Source: Iris pallida
Lineage: Eukaryota > Streptophyta > Magnoliopsida > Asparagales > Iridaceae
Direction: 5' to 3'
Assembly: GCA_029216955.1 (NCBI GenBank)
Contig: JANAVB010010791.1
Coordinates: 4,757,304-4,821,303, forward strand
Length of the DNA stretch: 64,000 nt
A program made the translations under genes and the position numbers. The notes under the pieces were generated by a model that had not been told where the DNA came from, made no database searches, and was given only the letters and a program-made list of their open reading frames with translations. Shown here in pieces: positions 1 to 12,693 of the stretch; the first letter of the stretch is position 1; each line of letters starts with the position of its first letter.

Positions 1-466
1 GTGCCTCAGTGGGTTTCTTCTTCATCCTCCCACTGATATATAAATTCTCCTCTTGTAACGTTTAGCCCCGAGCACGTATTTAACTCGTGTTTTGGTATTT
101 TCCTTGATATTGTAGCCTACGGGCATAAACATGATATGTGTATTCTAGACTATAGCTAGTCCTTATCATGTACGACAAATACTCTAGCTAGTCCTCAGTT
201 CTGTGGTGCTGGCTTCATGATCAGTCATGTATATATGGTTCGGGACGCCTTACTATTGTATGTATGATGATCGTACTCCTTGCTCTTGTATAATTGCCTG
301 TGATTGAGATACCTAGGATTGTTAAACCTTAGGACGGACTGATGGCTTGTAAAGTAACCCCCATGTCTTGACAGCTTATACGTGATTTCAGAGTATTAAC
401 GTACTTTGGGATTGCTTAGCTGGCTGTGTCCGCCTCCGTCCAGCATTCTGGTTCTAGGGCGTGACA
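1..466 (+). mobile_element. Element E1: 3' end of its 5' LTR
   Basis: These bases match 4269-4734 without an indel and with about 15 substitutions (roughly 97% identity by eye). The segment ends in GGGCGTGACA, with the CA terminus expected of an LTR, and the interior with its primer-binding region follows at once. The rest of this LTR lies off the left edge of the window. It is the 5' partner of the complete LTR at 1218-4734. Confidence 0.9.
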
Positions 467-1217
467 TGGTTTTAGTGGTGGCCCATGCAGGTCTCGATTT
501 TCAGATTTGTGGGGGTTACCATGTTTAGATATCTCAATCACGATTATCCTTATTGATCTCCTTCGGATTATTCTCTACCTCTGATACTTGACTTGATATC
601 TGTTTTGATCATTGATCATTCCTGATCCCATGATTTGATCTTGTGCCCTTCAACTTTTAAGGGCATTGTTCTTGATCCTTCAGATTATCTTGTTCGTGTT
701 TTGCCGAGGACAGCTCAACATTTTTCAGCCAGGCCAGTTATGGAGGATCAGTCTCAGCATGCAGGCAGAGATATCAGTCCATCTCGATCAGCCAGTCTCT
801 TCTGTCTTCGTATCTTGAGACAGGTGATAAGTTTATGCATCTGTTTCAACTACGATGATACGTCCTGGGTAGAGTCATGTCTTGAACTAAGTCATTGGTA
901 CCGACTTACCTTGAGGCTTGACTTTTATCTATTTTTGGGAGTCAGCTTAGGCCAGCGAGGACGTTGGTTTCTACACAACTGTCTCAGGAGAAATATTGAT
1001 ACATATGCCTCCAACCCTTCTTGATCATGATTGTAATTGTTCTTGTGTATTTATTTACTGCTTATGCATTTATTTACATTACTGATTGTTTTACTTTACT
1101 TATATGCCGTGCTTGATTTATTGAGATTGTTGAGTTTCCTGGAGCTTTTGTTTTGTTATCTTACTCGACTAGCCTCAGGAAATTCCGAGGACAAAATTTT
1201 TCTAAGGTGTGGAGAGT
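467..1217 (+). mobile_element. Element E1: short non-coding interior
   Basis: This is the 751 bp between the two E1 LTRs. It opens with the PBS-like AGTGGTGGCCCATGCAGG (474-491). It ends in a purine-rich stretch around 1187-1217 (GAGGACAAAATT, then CTAAGGTGTGGAGAG), which resembles the polypurine tract before 3' LTRs of Tekay/Del-type Ty3/gypsy elements. A 129-codon open frame at 635-1024 shows no gag, protease, RT, RNase H or integrase motif, and I do not treat it as a gene. A full Ty3/gypsy interior is usually about 5 kb, so this element is LARD-like or heavily deleted. Confidence 0.8.
474..491 (+). promoter_or_regulatory. Candidate primer-binding site of E1
   Basis: AGTGGTGGCCCATGCAGG lies 7 bases after the LTR end. 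Nearly the same string follows the 5' LTR of element A (50515-50532), and its reverse complement sits at the matching place in both B interiors. It starts TGG like a normal PBS but departs from the tRNA-Met type TGGTATCAGAGC. The role is inferred from position. Confidence 0.5.
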
Positions 1218-1473
1218 TGTGAGACCCGTCTCACCGTATCGGTATTTTATACGGATATGTGTTTATTTGATCCGTATTTCGTATTTATCGATTTGCGTGA
1301 TATTTTAAAATTTTCTAAGTATAGGAATTTCGTGTCTTGGTCTAACTTGGATTTGGTTTTATTGGGTTTGGTTTAACTTTGACTTGGTTTGGTATAGTTG
1401 GTTTCTCATAAGATGAGGTGTATGGCTTAGATTTAGTGGAGAGGAATGAATGGTGGAGATCACTTGAGCTTGT

Positions 1474-1480
1474 TATATAA
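1474..1480 (+). promoter_or_regulatory. TATA box of the E1 LTR
   Basis: TATATAA lies in the context TGTTATATAAGCCAC, followed about 30 bp on by a pyrimidine-rich CTCTCTCCCTCC tract, as in plant core promoters. It is about 255 bp from the LTR start and is the likely origin of the element's RNA. Confidence 0.55.
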
Positions 1481-1892
1481 GCCACTTTTCTCTCTCCCTC
1501 CTCATTCACCCTCATTCATTTCTTTTCCACCAAACCCTAGCCATTGGAGAGAGGCAAGTACACCTTGCCGAATGTTAGACGATTTTAATTTCGTTTGTTC
1601 CATTCTCTTTATTGTTAAATTCTAAGCATGTTTAGAACTTGGAGTTTTCCATTTTGATGGCTAGATTGTGGTAGATCTAACTTTGTGGTACTTTCGATTT
1701 TCATAAGTTTTGATCTGTTAAACTTGTATATTTTTTTGCTAGTTGATGGTTCCATGTCGTAGAGAATTTTATTCTGCCCAAATTTGACTTATGGAAGTTC
1801 AGATTTGGACTCAGGATGACAAATTTATGGAGCTTTGAAACATGGCTTCATGGTGTTCTTCTCCTCGAAAAGTGGAGGAGAAGAACAGTACT

Positions 1893-2962
1893 TGACCGCA
1901 TGACTATTTCATGCGGCAAGTGTTTTTCCCTGCCGTATGGATAAATCCAGCCGCATGAGCATTAATTTATTGCCTTGGCCACATGGCTATTATTCAACGT
2001 TTGCTAGCATGCATTAATTGCATGGCCATTTAATTAATTGCCTTGCATTTCCCAGCCGCATATGGCCTTAGCACTAAGCCATATATGCATGTATTATTTT
2101 AATATATAATTTAATACATACAATATTTTAATGTATATTTTAAATGCATTCCCTGAAGCATTCAGCAGCATGGAAACAGTACTCAGCCGCATATAGCTAT
2201 TCCTAAATGAGCCGCATGGGACTGAAAGCATTTGCATGCTTGCAGTAATGATAGCATTAAATAAGCATGGCCAAATCCTCAGTTGAGCCGCATAGCACTT
2301 CCTCAAGTGGCCGCATGGCCAATTCCAACGTGAACCGCATAAGAACAATATCAAGCCAGCCGCATAAAATGTTTTAATGCATTGCATTATTTAATGCATG
2401 CAAACCTGCATGCTTAAATTTTAGCATTAGCCCTTAAATTATTTCCATGCATGCATGGTTGCTTGCATGCAACTTAATATTTACTTATTGTTGGCCAAAC
2501 ACTTGTATCCGCATGAGTATTTTCTTGCTAGCCGCATATGGTTTGTTGGCATTTATTGCTTGACTAATTTTATATAATTTTAGGCCACATGGCCTCAGTA
2601 CTTGAGTGGCCACGTGTCCTTTTCTTTTGCTTGAGTGGAAGCTTGCATTTATTGCGGGTCCCACTCTCCTTGTCTTTTCTGATTGCAGAAATATTTCTTG
2701 CTGGCATTTAATTTTGGAGCCGCATGGCCTCCCACCCATCCTTGGCCGCATGGCCCCGTCAGTTATTTTCTGTCCGCACGAGCTATTGCATGGCCGCATG
2801 GATGGCATCCCAATCTTGGCCGCATGCACAATTGTATGCTAGCCGCATATGGCTTGCTGGCCATAAATGTTTGACTGATTTCATTTAAATAATTTCGGAG
2901 CCGCATGGGTGGCCTCCCACTCTCGTTGACCGCATGTTTGTTCTCCCACTTTTGGACCGCAT
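1893..2962. repeat. Cluster of about 20 CCGCAT motifs inside the E1 LTR
   Basis: The words GCCGCATGG, AGCCGCATATGG and close variants recur at irregular spacing (for example near 1898, 1952, 2054, 2211, 2310, 2358, 2531, 2745, 2791, 2842 and 2930) in otherwise AT-rich sequence. This is not a regular tandem array. It sits 0.4-1.5 kb downstream of the LTR TATA box. Confidence 0.7.
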
Positions 2963-4741
2963 GGGTCCCACTTTGATTGTTTAAATGTTTTATTTGTCTA
3001 AATTGTAGTCAGAATTTCTTCCCACTCCCAACATGAAAGTGATATCTCCTTGGCTTCAAGAATATATATATTATATATTTATTATTATTTAATTGTGCAA
3101 GTTTCTCTCCTCCTTGATAATTGATAATTCTTGATAGTGACCCGCCATGGTGCACTCCCGACATGATAACTTGACCTGACAATTTGACATGATAACTTGA
3201 CATGATAATTCTTGATAGTGGCCCGCCGTGGCGCACTCTTGACATGACATGATATTTCTCAAAATGCTGTTGCGACGGCTAATATGATACGACAAGATTG
3301 AATGGCCTGGATACCGTGTACGATTGTGCTTGTGCAAATGAACCCGTCTTGTCTTGCATCATGTCTAGGACGGGGATCCCTGAGTACCACGGTCAGGGGC
3401 ACCCACTGAAATCGACTAAGGCTAATCACTAGAATAATCCAGTAGTCATGAAGAGATTTTCCAGCTACAGGCAATCCCGTTATCTGGGCGCCCCACTTGG
3501 GATCTGTAGCCTGCCGTCGAGTAGGGCACATTTCTAGCACACTGTCATGTGTTGCACTCTCTAAGTCACCTAAGGGTACATGCGTTTCCTGGACGATGTA
3601 CCCACTTGAATTCAACTCTAATTGCGTCCGGATAGCCTGGATGGTCTGCAGGGCTTGTGGCTGTGGAATAATCTCATTGCATCTTGCTAGTAACTAGGCC
3701 TGTGATAACCCTAGTTAGTTAAAGTATCAAGCCTTACTTATTGTTTGGCCGTGAATGTTGTATGGAGTTCAATCCGTCTAGTCTTGTCTTGATCTTGTAC
3801 ATGATTGTTACATGTCCTGATTTCTTATATTATCCAGCCGATAAATGGTGGGAGAAACCAAGTTCTGTTCAGACGAAGGGTTACAACCCCGGTCCTTGTT
3901 TGGTTTACGGGTTGTAACCTGGTTATCTGAATAGTCCCATGGTCATCCCATCGTATATCACCTTCCCTGTTCTATTTATTTAACATGTTCTTCAGTTTAC
4001 TTTATGTCAAATGGTGATTTACTTACAGTCTCTCTACGTTCGGGACGAGTGCATTGGTACTGCACGAATCTCGATCCTCCTTTACTTATTGCTTTCTCTC
4101 CTTGTTGATTGCCTATGATTGCTGGTTTTAAGTTCATAGTTCGGCCTCCTTTGTGGTACTTGCTATTTGGGGTCTGACCCCACTAGTTTTGCATGGCCAG
4201 GTTTTGATAGAAGAGCCCGAAGGATCTACCGTACCATCTACTCGACGGTGACCAGCCGGAGCTCCAGAGTGCCTCAGTGGGTTTCTTCTTCATCCTCCCA
4301 CTGATATGTAAATTCTCCTCTTGTAACGTTTAGCCCCGAGCACGTGTTTAGCTCATGTTTTGGTATTTTCCTTGATATTGTAGCCTACGGGCATAAACAT
4401 GATATGTGTATTCTAGACTATAGCTAGTCCTTATCATGTACGACAAATACTCTAGCTAGTCCTAAGTTCTGTGGTGCTGGCTTCATGATCCGCCATGTAT
4501 ATATGGTTCGGGATGCCTTACTATTGTATGTATGATGATCGTACTTTTTGCTCTTGTATAATTACCTGTGATTGAGATACCTAGGATTGTTAAACCTTAG
4601 GACGGACTGATGGCTTGTAAAGTAACCCCCATGTCTTGACAGCTTATACGTGATTTCAGAGTATTAACGTACTTTGGGATTGCGTAGCTGGCTGTGTCCG
4701 TCTCCGTCCAGTATTCTGGTTCTGGGGCGTGACATATATAT

Positions 4742-5078
4742 AGGGAGCGGATCAAAAGCCCCCCTTAGAAATCCCCCTAAAAAATCCCCTCACTCTATTT
4801 CGTAATATTAATGTTAATATTAATGTTAATATTAAAGCTAATGTTAATATTAATGTTAATATTAATGTTAATGTTAATATTATTTTTTTTATTAATGTTA
4901 ATGTTAATATTAATGTTAATGTTAATATTAATTTTAATGTTAAGTTTAATGTTAATTTTAGTATTTAATGTTAATATTAACATTAATATTAACATTAATA
5001 TTAATATTAACATTAAATTACGGATTAGAGTGAGGAGGTTTTTAGGGGGTTTTCTAAGGGGGCTTTTGATCTGCTTCC
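4742..5078. mobile_element. Foldback MITE, about 337 bp
   Basis: The left arm from GGGAGCGGATCAAAAGCCCC and the right arm ending GGGGGCTTTTGATCTGCTTCC are inverted copies over about 62-65 bp, down to CGTAAT / ATTACG. The centre (about 4805-5018) is a palindromic run of TTAATG and AATATT words. It lies in TA-rich DNA (TATATA on both sides), so a TA or TATA duplication is plausible but cannot be proved. It has no coding capacity: open frames on both strands here are products of the AT repeat. I did not recognise the superfamily. Confidence 0.75.

Positions 5079-5079
<1 letters not shown>

Positions 5080-5143
<64 letters not shown>
5080..5143. repeat. (TA)n microsatellite
   Basis: About 60 bp of nearly pure TA dinucleotide directly to the right of the MITE. 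Confidence 0.95.
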
Positions 5144-5145
<2 letters not shown>

Positions 5146-6760
5146 TCTACATTCATTTAATATCCATACTACATAGGCTCATAGGTTACACAAAATGCAT
5201 ATGTCGTATAGTCGCTCTTCTACTTAAAACCAATACTGTACTAATTAGGTCTTCACTAAATTCTATAATTAAAGTATGTTGTATCCCTTCGTATTAGCTT
5301 TCTGAAACTTCAAACGGATCACATTTTCGTGTCCGGAAGCTCCCGAAATTCAGAAAACACCGAAACGTGTTTATCTTTCGGACAGCTAAAACTCAAATTG
5401 TTTTACAGAAAGTTTTAGAATGATTTTGGTTTATTAAAATATAAATTTGGAAAGCTAACTTCGATACGGTTCTTTTAAAAAAAATGAAAGATAAATCAGA
5501 GTTCTAAGCTAAAAGTTATGACATTTCTAAGTTGCTTTGGTTAATAAAAACGTGGATGAATATTATGACGAATTTGAGTTGTTTTGGACAAAAGAAACAC
5601 ATGTAGGCCAAGATACTTGGTTACCAACATAGGTATCCAAATGAAACTCATTCTAACCATCCTAACTAAGATCAATCCATTCTCTAACCATTCTAAAACT
5701 AAATTTAAATATCTATTTAAACTATTATTGTACATACATACATATGGGGTGTCCTAATTTAGGATCTATCAAGTAGGACACAAGACACATATCTAAAATC
5801 CTCAAGAGAGCTCCAAATGGCCTCAAATTTGAATCTAAATGGGGTACATGCATGGGGGTGGATCCTTTGGATTCAAAACTAACTAATATGCATATAAAAT
5901 CAATTTAGAGGGTTAGTTTTACCTATTGGGAGTGGAATCCCAATGATACTCCCAAGGACAGGGCTCCGACACGAACATCTTCCAAAAAAGACACTCTTTC
6001 TCGCACTTTGCTCCAAATCTTTGCTAGCACCCTCCTTTGGTAGTATGAGAAGGTTGGATGGAAGTTTTGGTGGAGAAATGTAAGGATTTGGAGATCAAAT
6101 CAAAGGGAAAAGCTCTCTAATTTGGGAAGAACACTTTGTGAAGGAAAAGTGGCAAGATAGAATGAAATGAAAGGAAGGAAGGCTAACCTACCTATAGTGG
6201 CTGCCATTAGATGAATTAGGGTTAGGTTTTAGATGTAGATGAGTAGCTAGGACTTGTCCACCCAATTTCAAGTCTTCCTATTGGTTCAATTAGTCCTAAG
6301 GCTTTATTTTTCACAAATATCCTAAGGGGTAAATATCCTACTTAGAAATATCTAGATATTATTAATCTTGTCATTTATTAGGTTATCCTAATCAAGATTC
6401 TAACCTCAAGGCTAATCTAGATTAGGCTAAGATTCTAGGTCAAGTCTCAACTAAACAATTAGCACATATTTAATTAATACAATTTACAATTTCACAAAAT
6501 TGTCAAAATGACCAAAAATATCCTTAGGCTAAAAAGTAGTAATATGACATTCTAATCACATGACTAGGCTCCCATGGTCATGGTTAGTCTCTAGGCTTAG
6601 CAATTCTAGGGTTACACTAGTTAACCATCAAAATCACATTTTAATATTTAAATAGTTTTTAAATTAATTAAAAATCATAACATGAGTTAAATCTTATTAT
6701 TGATTAATCAAAATTATAAAAGTTCAAAATTACCATCATTTTAGAAAAGTGGGTGTTACA
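5144..6760 (-). repeat. Minus-strand LTR fragment, 5' portion
   Basis: The right end reads GTGGGTGTTACA, which on the minus strand is the LTR start TGTAACACCCAC. The final 600 bases are recognisably related to the matching part of the B LTRs (39240-39828): the regions around 6220-6310 and 6560-6620 share long words with 39290-39370 and 39600-39680. The 3' end of this LTR is not visible; it is cut off at the TA tract, MITE and E1. No PPT-like sequence follows at 6761, so it may be a solo LTR. There is no gene in it. Confidence 0.65.
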
Positions 6761-9185
6761 TGAGGTATTCTGAGACACACACATTTATACTATTTATATT
6801 ACAGAAATATATAACAATACCAATAAAATTTAAACAGTAAATACAAGGCAATCTATACTTGTCTGGATCTCCAAGACAGTAAAACTATAATCCGGATCCG
6901 GTATTCGATTTCACGTTGTCTCGGAAGCCTATAATTAAGTAAATATTAATACATCAGTAACTATTCTAGAGTTTGTTATACATACACATTACTATTAACG
7001 ATATACACGAAAAGTGGGTTATGAAATCAGGGTTTTGATACCAGTAAGGAAACTAGTTATATGATATAGGTTTGGTTTTCTGGTCACCTAGCAACTCATT
7101 AGCCTAAATGTTAACATATAACCCTATATTAACCTTACTCCCAAACTACTCTACATGTGATACTAGTGTTATTCCTTATAGGGTTGGTCCTAACAATGAC
7201 TTATATACCAAATCTAATTCATAAGGGACAACTTAGGTATGTCCCTCTCTAGATTAAAGTCCCAGGTCATCAACTAACCTATGCATCGTGTTTGCGCTAT
7301 TTCTAAACCTTCTTGACACATATGTGCATTCCACAAGTAGGGATAGCTATTATTATTTCTACAACTAGTGAAGGTTGGCAATACCAACCCTTATATGGAC
7401 ATTCCCATAGCTTCCTAACCTATTGGCATCATTCTAAAACTTTCATGTGTTACCTATAAATCGGAAACAAAAAGTATACAATACCTATGGTGAGGGTGGA
7501 ATGACATGTTCTAACACAAACCTTCATGCTGAATTTACGTACCAAGAACACCTATAATAAAGCATGAAATTAATCAGATAGAAATGTTTTAGCATGTATT
7601 TGGGTGCTTAGGACATTGAGAAGTTTTGGTACGAGTTCCATAAAAGTTTAAACATAAAATGATAGACTTAATCATTAAATAGTGTTCAAACCCAAATCTG
7701 AATTTTTGGAGCTTGATGAGAAAAATGTGGTTTAAACCTACTTAATCATGGAAATGGCATAGCCTAATTATATGGCATGGTAGGGGGTTGAGTTATGGAC
7801 ATTTTTATCTAGGTTCTAACTTAGGAAATGAAAATTTACACATGAAATAATAAGCACAAACATCAAGTGTCAATTCTGAATTCAAAACTAAAAGTGCCAA
7901 AAAGTATAGTTTTAGCCTAGATAAACATATTTGTAACATGATTCAAACATAGGGTATTAAGGGGGTAAACATATGTACTTATTCATGAAGGTTTTGTGTA
8001 CAAAATAAGTGTTTGACCCATGTAAACAAGAGCGTGAACACTAAGTTAAGTTTTGGAATTTTATTTCGAGGGGGTGTTTAACATGGTTTACCAAGGTTTT
8101 CCAAATTAAAATTATGGTTTCTACCTGGGGTATGAAGTATATTGTTGTTCCCTATGTCATGAATCATAAAAGTGAAGAATATATGGGATACATACCTATT
8201 TTAAGGGCATGTACAGTGGTGCTTCTTCACAGGATTTCACGGGACTCGGTCTATGCACTCCGTATCGTACAGCCACTACGGAAGGGTAGACGAAGGCAAC
8301 ATATGGCTTATCATATATGAAATTGAAGGAAATTCATAGAGGTACGAGATAATAAAGATCTGAAGGATTTTTATCTAACGGTTTGATGTGTGCTTCTCGT
8401 TCTTTGCACAAACTTTTCTAACAACACCTTGTCTAGACACTTCGTCTTGTGACAATGATTAGAGAGGTAGAACATCATGAAACAATTATGAAAAAAAATA
8501 TAGAAGAATGGGGAAGGTAGAAGAAGAAGTTTCAAGAAGGAGTTAAGGGGCTTACCTATCGATTTGGATGCATAAACCGTTGTGGAAGGCAGCCCTATGC
8601 AGCAGAATTTCAGCTCATCTCAACTAAATGTAGGGGCACTTATGGAGGAAGAATGGAGTTGAAAATTGATTGTAAGTGACTTGGGAAGGACATGGGGCTA
8701 TAGGGGGATGAGGTGAGAGTGTTGTGGCTGAGTCATAGTGGGAATAGAGTAGTGGAGGGTTGGTTTTAACAACCACCACATGCACTTAGGTGCTTGGTCA
8801 GCACCTAATAAGGACTTGGTTTAGCTCCCTAGGCACTTGAGTAGGTGTGGGTCAAGTTTGAGCTCGAATAGACTTGTTTTGAATAGGTTTATCTAGAATA
8901 ATTTAACCATTAGTCGAGTCCTATGTAGGCTCAAAATGAACTAACTAAAACATACCTAAACTAGTCCAAACTACATGCTACACCCAGTTTCATTTTAAAA
9001 AAATCAAACCAACATATAATACTACATATATTTATACATTTTACATATAGTTTTTTTATATATAAATAGGCAAATAAAGTAGGCTTTACTAACAAATATT
9101 TTGTGCAACCAATATACTAATATTTAGCTAGTAGAAATTTACTTATAACACAACAAAAAATTAATAATTAGGACTGAGGGTTTAC
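6761..9185 (-). repeat. AT-rich region, possibly another minus-strand LTR fragment
   Basis: I see no gene. The right end GAGGGTTTACA resembles the start of these minus-strand LTRs (TGTAAACCCTC on the minus strand), and the order of features (a TTACCTAT word near 8550, then a gap, then an AT-rich tail) recalls the fragment to its left. I found no matching left end and no TSD, so the assignment is tentative. Confidence 0.3.
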
Positions 9186-9583
9186 ATGAAGTGGAAGCAG
9201 GAGTCGGAGCAATGGTAGGAGCAAGCGTCCTCGGAGGTGAAGCAACACAAGACTCTGTCAGGTCTCTCATCTACCTTGGTAGGTCATACAGAATCGTCTT
9301 GACCTACTCCATAATAAGAGCGCCAGAACCGGGGGCAGGCTGTGATGATGCAGGTGGAGCTGGAGGAGGAGGAGTTCTGGAGTAAACTGACGACTAGGAA
9401 GCTAACGATCTGTTACCATACGCGTTGTCTCCTTTTCGTTTACAGACATCTTGTATCCACAAATCGTTCCTCTCAACCAGCGTACGTGGCTAACAAGTCT
9501 CAGTCCGCACTCAGCACCCCCTTCTAACCCGATTCTCTAATATGTCTCCTATATTTACATAATTAAATATGTTTAGAGTTATT
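9186..9583. other. Unassigned 0.4-kb segment
   Basis: This stretch has higher GC than its neighbours. Read on the minus strand it gives a proline/alanine-rich string (PPPPAPPASSQPAPGSG) broken by stops, which could be a relic of a gag or transposase low-complexity region. I could not identify it. Confidence 0.25.
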
Positions 9584-10685
9584 TGTCACAACCTGCACCC
9601 ATATAATATTTGTGTACGGGTGCGTGAGACACGCCCAGCCTACGACATGGAAGTGATATAGTGCGCTGTTCTAGCAAGTCAAGCAAGCTACACAATCACA
9701 GAAACTAAAGAGGTGCAGATAATAAGGAAATAATTGTATTTTTCTATAAATAAATAATCCAGAGTTTGATCACAAATTTATTACAACACTAGGTAAAGTT
9801 GCCCGGAGCAAATTCGGTAGCAGCTAATAGAATCAAATTATGAAAGTAAAATTAAGGAATGGAAAAAGCCTTCCAAGGATTTGCTTCGTCATGTCGCATC
9901 AGAACTGTACCTAAAATGTCAACGATCCAGTCATAAAAGAAGGAAGTACATCCAAACAAATATCACACGAAATAAAATAAAGCAATACAATAAACGCAGT
10001 AAGTGAAAACAAGTAATGTGATACTAAATACTAAAATGTAATGCAACATGTAAGCACTAACGACTAAGATAGTAATCATGGTCAAGAATAAACACAACTA
10101 TGATCTTTGTGTAATTAGAAATACCGTGTTCATTATGTGGTCGGCTAGGATAATACAGCACATCCAAAGATGACTATTAAAGATGGAAAAACGACACGAC
10201 ATACGTGAGATGTATGTGTGCTATTTAAGATTTAACGATAATATGGGTGTGACCACATATCAACTTGGCATTTTCTCTCCCATAAGACACGAAACAACAC
10301 AATATGAAACACGAGATACGATTAATAAATGCAAGTCAAGATCAATAATCCCAATCATAATCGATAAACAGGATCACGTGTATAAACTATGTCGCAATAT
10401 GAAACATGTCATGACTAAATAGTAAACAAAATATTGCATTTATAATGTATACAAAAACATAGGTCGGGAGTGTACTTGCCTCAATTAGTTGGTGTTGACG
10501 TGCACAATACGAACATATCGATACGAAATGGCTTAGAAGTTAAATTGTAATAAATAATCCCAAGCAATGAAACAGACCATTCCATTAAGTCCAAAATAGT
10601 CCAAATAGCTTAGTTTGATATGTAGAAGTCCAATTTCGGGAGTCGACACTATAATCGAAAAAACAATTTAATTAGTCATTATCGA
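9584..10685 (-). repeat. Minus-strand LTR fragment G, 3' portion
   Basis: It starts TGTCACAACCTGCACCC, the same terminus as the S, H and B LTRs (TGTCACGACCCGCACCC), followed by a weak form of their CCCAGCCTACG box (about 9637-9650). It stops where the plus-strand F LTR begins at 10686, so F probably inserted into it; the rest is not located. No gene is seen. Confidence 0.6.
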
Positions 10686-11335
10686 TGTAATGCCCCGCAC
10701 TACACGATGCATTACGCTGAGTCATTGACTCGAAGAGTTACGTTCATCCGAGGAATGTATCGCGTCGGATCGATGCAAGTGTTAAGTTGGCCCGAAAGAA
10801 AGCATTGAGTCGATTCGAAGATCTAGTAAATCGAATTAATGCAAAACATAAGTCTGATTCAAATAAGTATTAATTTAGTTTGTTTCATGTGCAGGCTAAG
10901 CTTTTACGATGAATTATAAGAGGTTAAACTTTTGCCTTGTTTGCAACGGAGTCCGTCGAAAATCAAAGTATCACCTCGCAACGGACTGAGACATGGACAC
11001 GATAGGCTGAATCAATTGGGTAGTTCAACGAAGCACGAAGTGCTCGAATTTCTAATTCAGTAGATTTGGCCTTCAACAAATTTAAAGAATCGAGCCGCAT
11101 CGGCTCGATAAAATGACGGGCGTATCGGCTAAGGTGGGAGGACTTTGACGCTTCTTTTCTACTCCGTCATACCTAATTAAAAATATACCCTTGTATGCAA
11201 AGTTAACCTATCAAGTCCACAAGCCTGGCTCGATTGGAAGAAATCATAGTACATGTCGAACGCTAAGATATAATAATTAAAATAAAACATGCATCAAACG
11301 TACGAGTCGCCATAGAACATCAAAATATCGCAACA

Positions 11336-11528
11336 GCGAGTGCATCAGTGCACGAGACATAATAATATAGGATAACTATATCGACGAGTGCCTCAGGGCA
11401 CGAGTCGTTCGTGCCTTCACGCATGAATTAGAAGGTTAGAACACTGAAAGACTATATCAATGCGAGTGCCTTAGTGCATGAGTTGTAAAACATTAAATAA
11501 TCTATCGAGGCGTGCCTTAGTGCACGAG
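11336..11528. repeat. Four dispersed copies of a palindromic 20-mer in the F LTR
   Basis: GAGTGCATCAGTGCACGAG, GAGTGCCTCAGGGCACGAG, GAGTGCCTTAGTGCATGAG and GCGTGCCTTAGTGCACGAG occur near 11338, 11386, 11464 and 11510. Each holds an inverted repeat of the form GTGC..N..GCAC. Confidence 0.7.
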
Positions 11529-12685
11529 TCAGAAGGAAATAACATAAGTCTAGCACATTGAAAGATATACTTCGTGTGTGAAGTAAGTAGTTGTGTCACA
11601 AATGCCACGAAACTGTCAAATATAGTATATTGTCTTGAAATGTTTAGGACCTTCTGGTCGTTCATTTTGGATATTGAATCGAGGCGACGAAACATCGAAA
11701 GAAAGAATGAAATCATACAAAGAAAGAGAATGTGAGAAAAGAAAAGAAAGAGAATGTCAGAAAAGACAAAAAACAATGTGAGAAAAGAAAGAATGAAAGA
11801 ATGTGAGAAATGCAAGATGATGTGAAGTCTAAGCTTCGGACTCAGACTATGTTTGGTTGCTTAAGTTGGACGTATTGCATGGTTGAATGGACTTGAGTAT
11901 ATAGCCCGTGCACGGGTGCACAGGGGTGTGATTTAACTCGAACGAGTATTGGCTGGGGCACCAGAACCGTTCAGCCTAGGAGGGATGGATAATATTGTTG
12001 GTGCACATCTTTTGGGTACGAATTACAGTCGACTACTGATATGATAAGCCATAAGTGTTGGTAAGTTCAGCGTCCTTCGGATACAGGGCTAGCAACCTGT
12101 ATGGGAGGACACCGGGTTACTGTTATTGAGAAGAGAAATATAGTCCATTTTTGCGTAATGAATGCCAGTGACCTTCGTAGATAGGGACGATGGGCTGAAT
12201 AGTGCGATACACAGATCTTGCACAAAGATCACTTATAATATGACAGAAAAAGATAGTAGGCATATTTACCTTGCATCGGTACAAGGGTGAGTGTATCGAT
12301 GTTAGCAGGAAGACACCATGAAACAACATGGGATTGATATATGTTTCCTACTTACTTACGCGAATCAAGATAACATGCTTGCCATGAAATACATACTAAT
12401 TTACTGCTTTCGAATATGCCATAAAACCGTTCGTAAGGCAAAGATAGAAAGATCACAAGTTATGCATGCTTTATATATTTACTTAATATTGGTTTAGTAG
12501 AGTGGTTCTTGAACGTACGCGAGAGGATTAGTACTGATCCCCTACTAGATTGCTTATAGGATGCAAGTAATTATTTGCTCGCAGTGGAGCTTAGCTTGGA
12601 CGTGCTGAGGCATGGAATATCATAGCATTTTGAGGCGTATGACTGTATTGATGCTCGGACTTATAACATGATGATGCAGACGAGC

Positions 12686-12693
12686 TATATAAG
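12686..12693 (+). promoter_or_regulatory. TATA box of the F LTR
   Basis: TATATAAG lies 120 bp upstream of the AATAAA signal at 12809-12814. The spacing suits a U3/R boundary followed by a short R, as in typical LTRs. Confidence 0.6.

Larger units (their letters stand above)
1218..4734 (+). repeat. Element E1: complete 3' LTR (3517 bp)
   Basis: It starts TGTGAGACCCG and ends GGGGCGTGACA, so it has TG..CA termini. Its last 466 bases repeat 1-466. A TATA box (TATATAA, 1474-1480) lies about 255 bp in, so U3 is short and the transcribed leader very long. Between about 1893 and 2962 the motif CCGCAT recurs about 20 times. The open frames inside, on either strand, are short and show no known domain. 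The five bases after the LTR are TATAT; the left TSD is outside the window. Confidence 0.88.
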
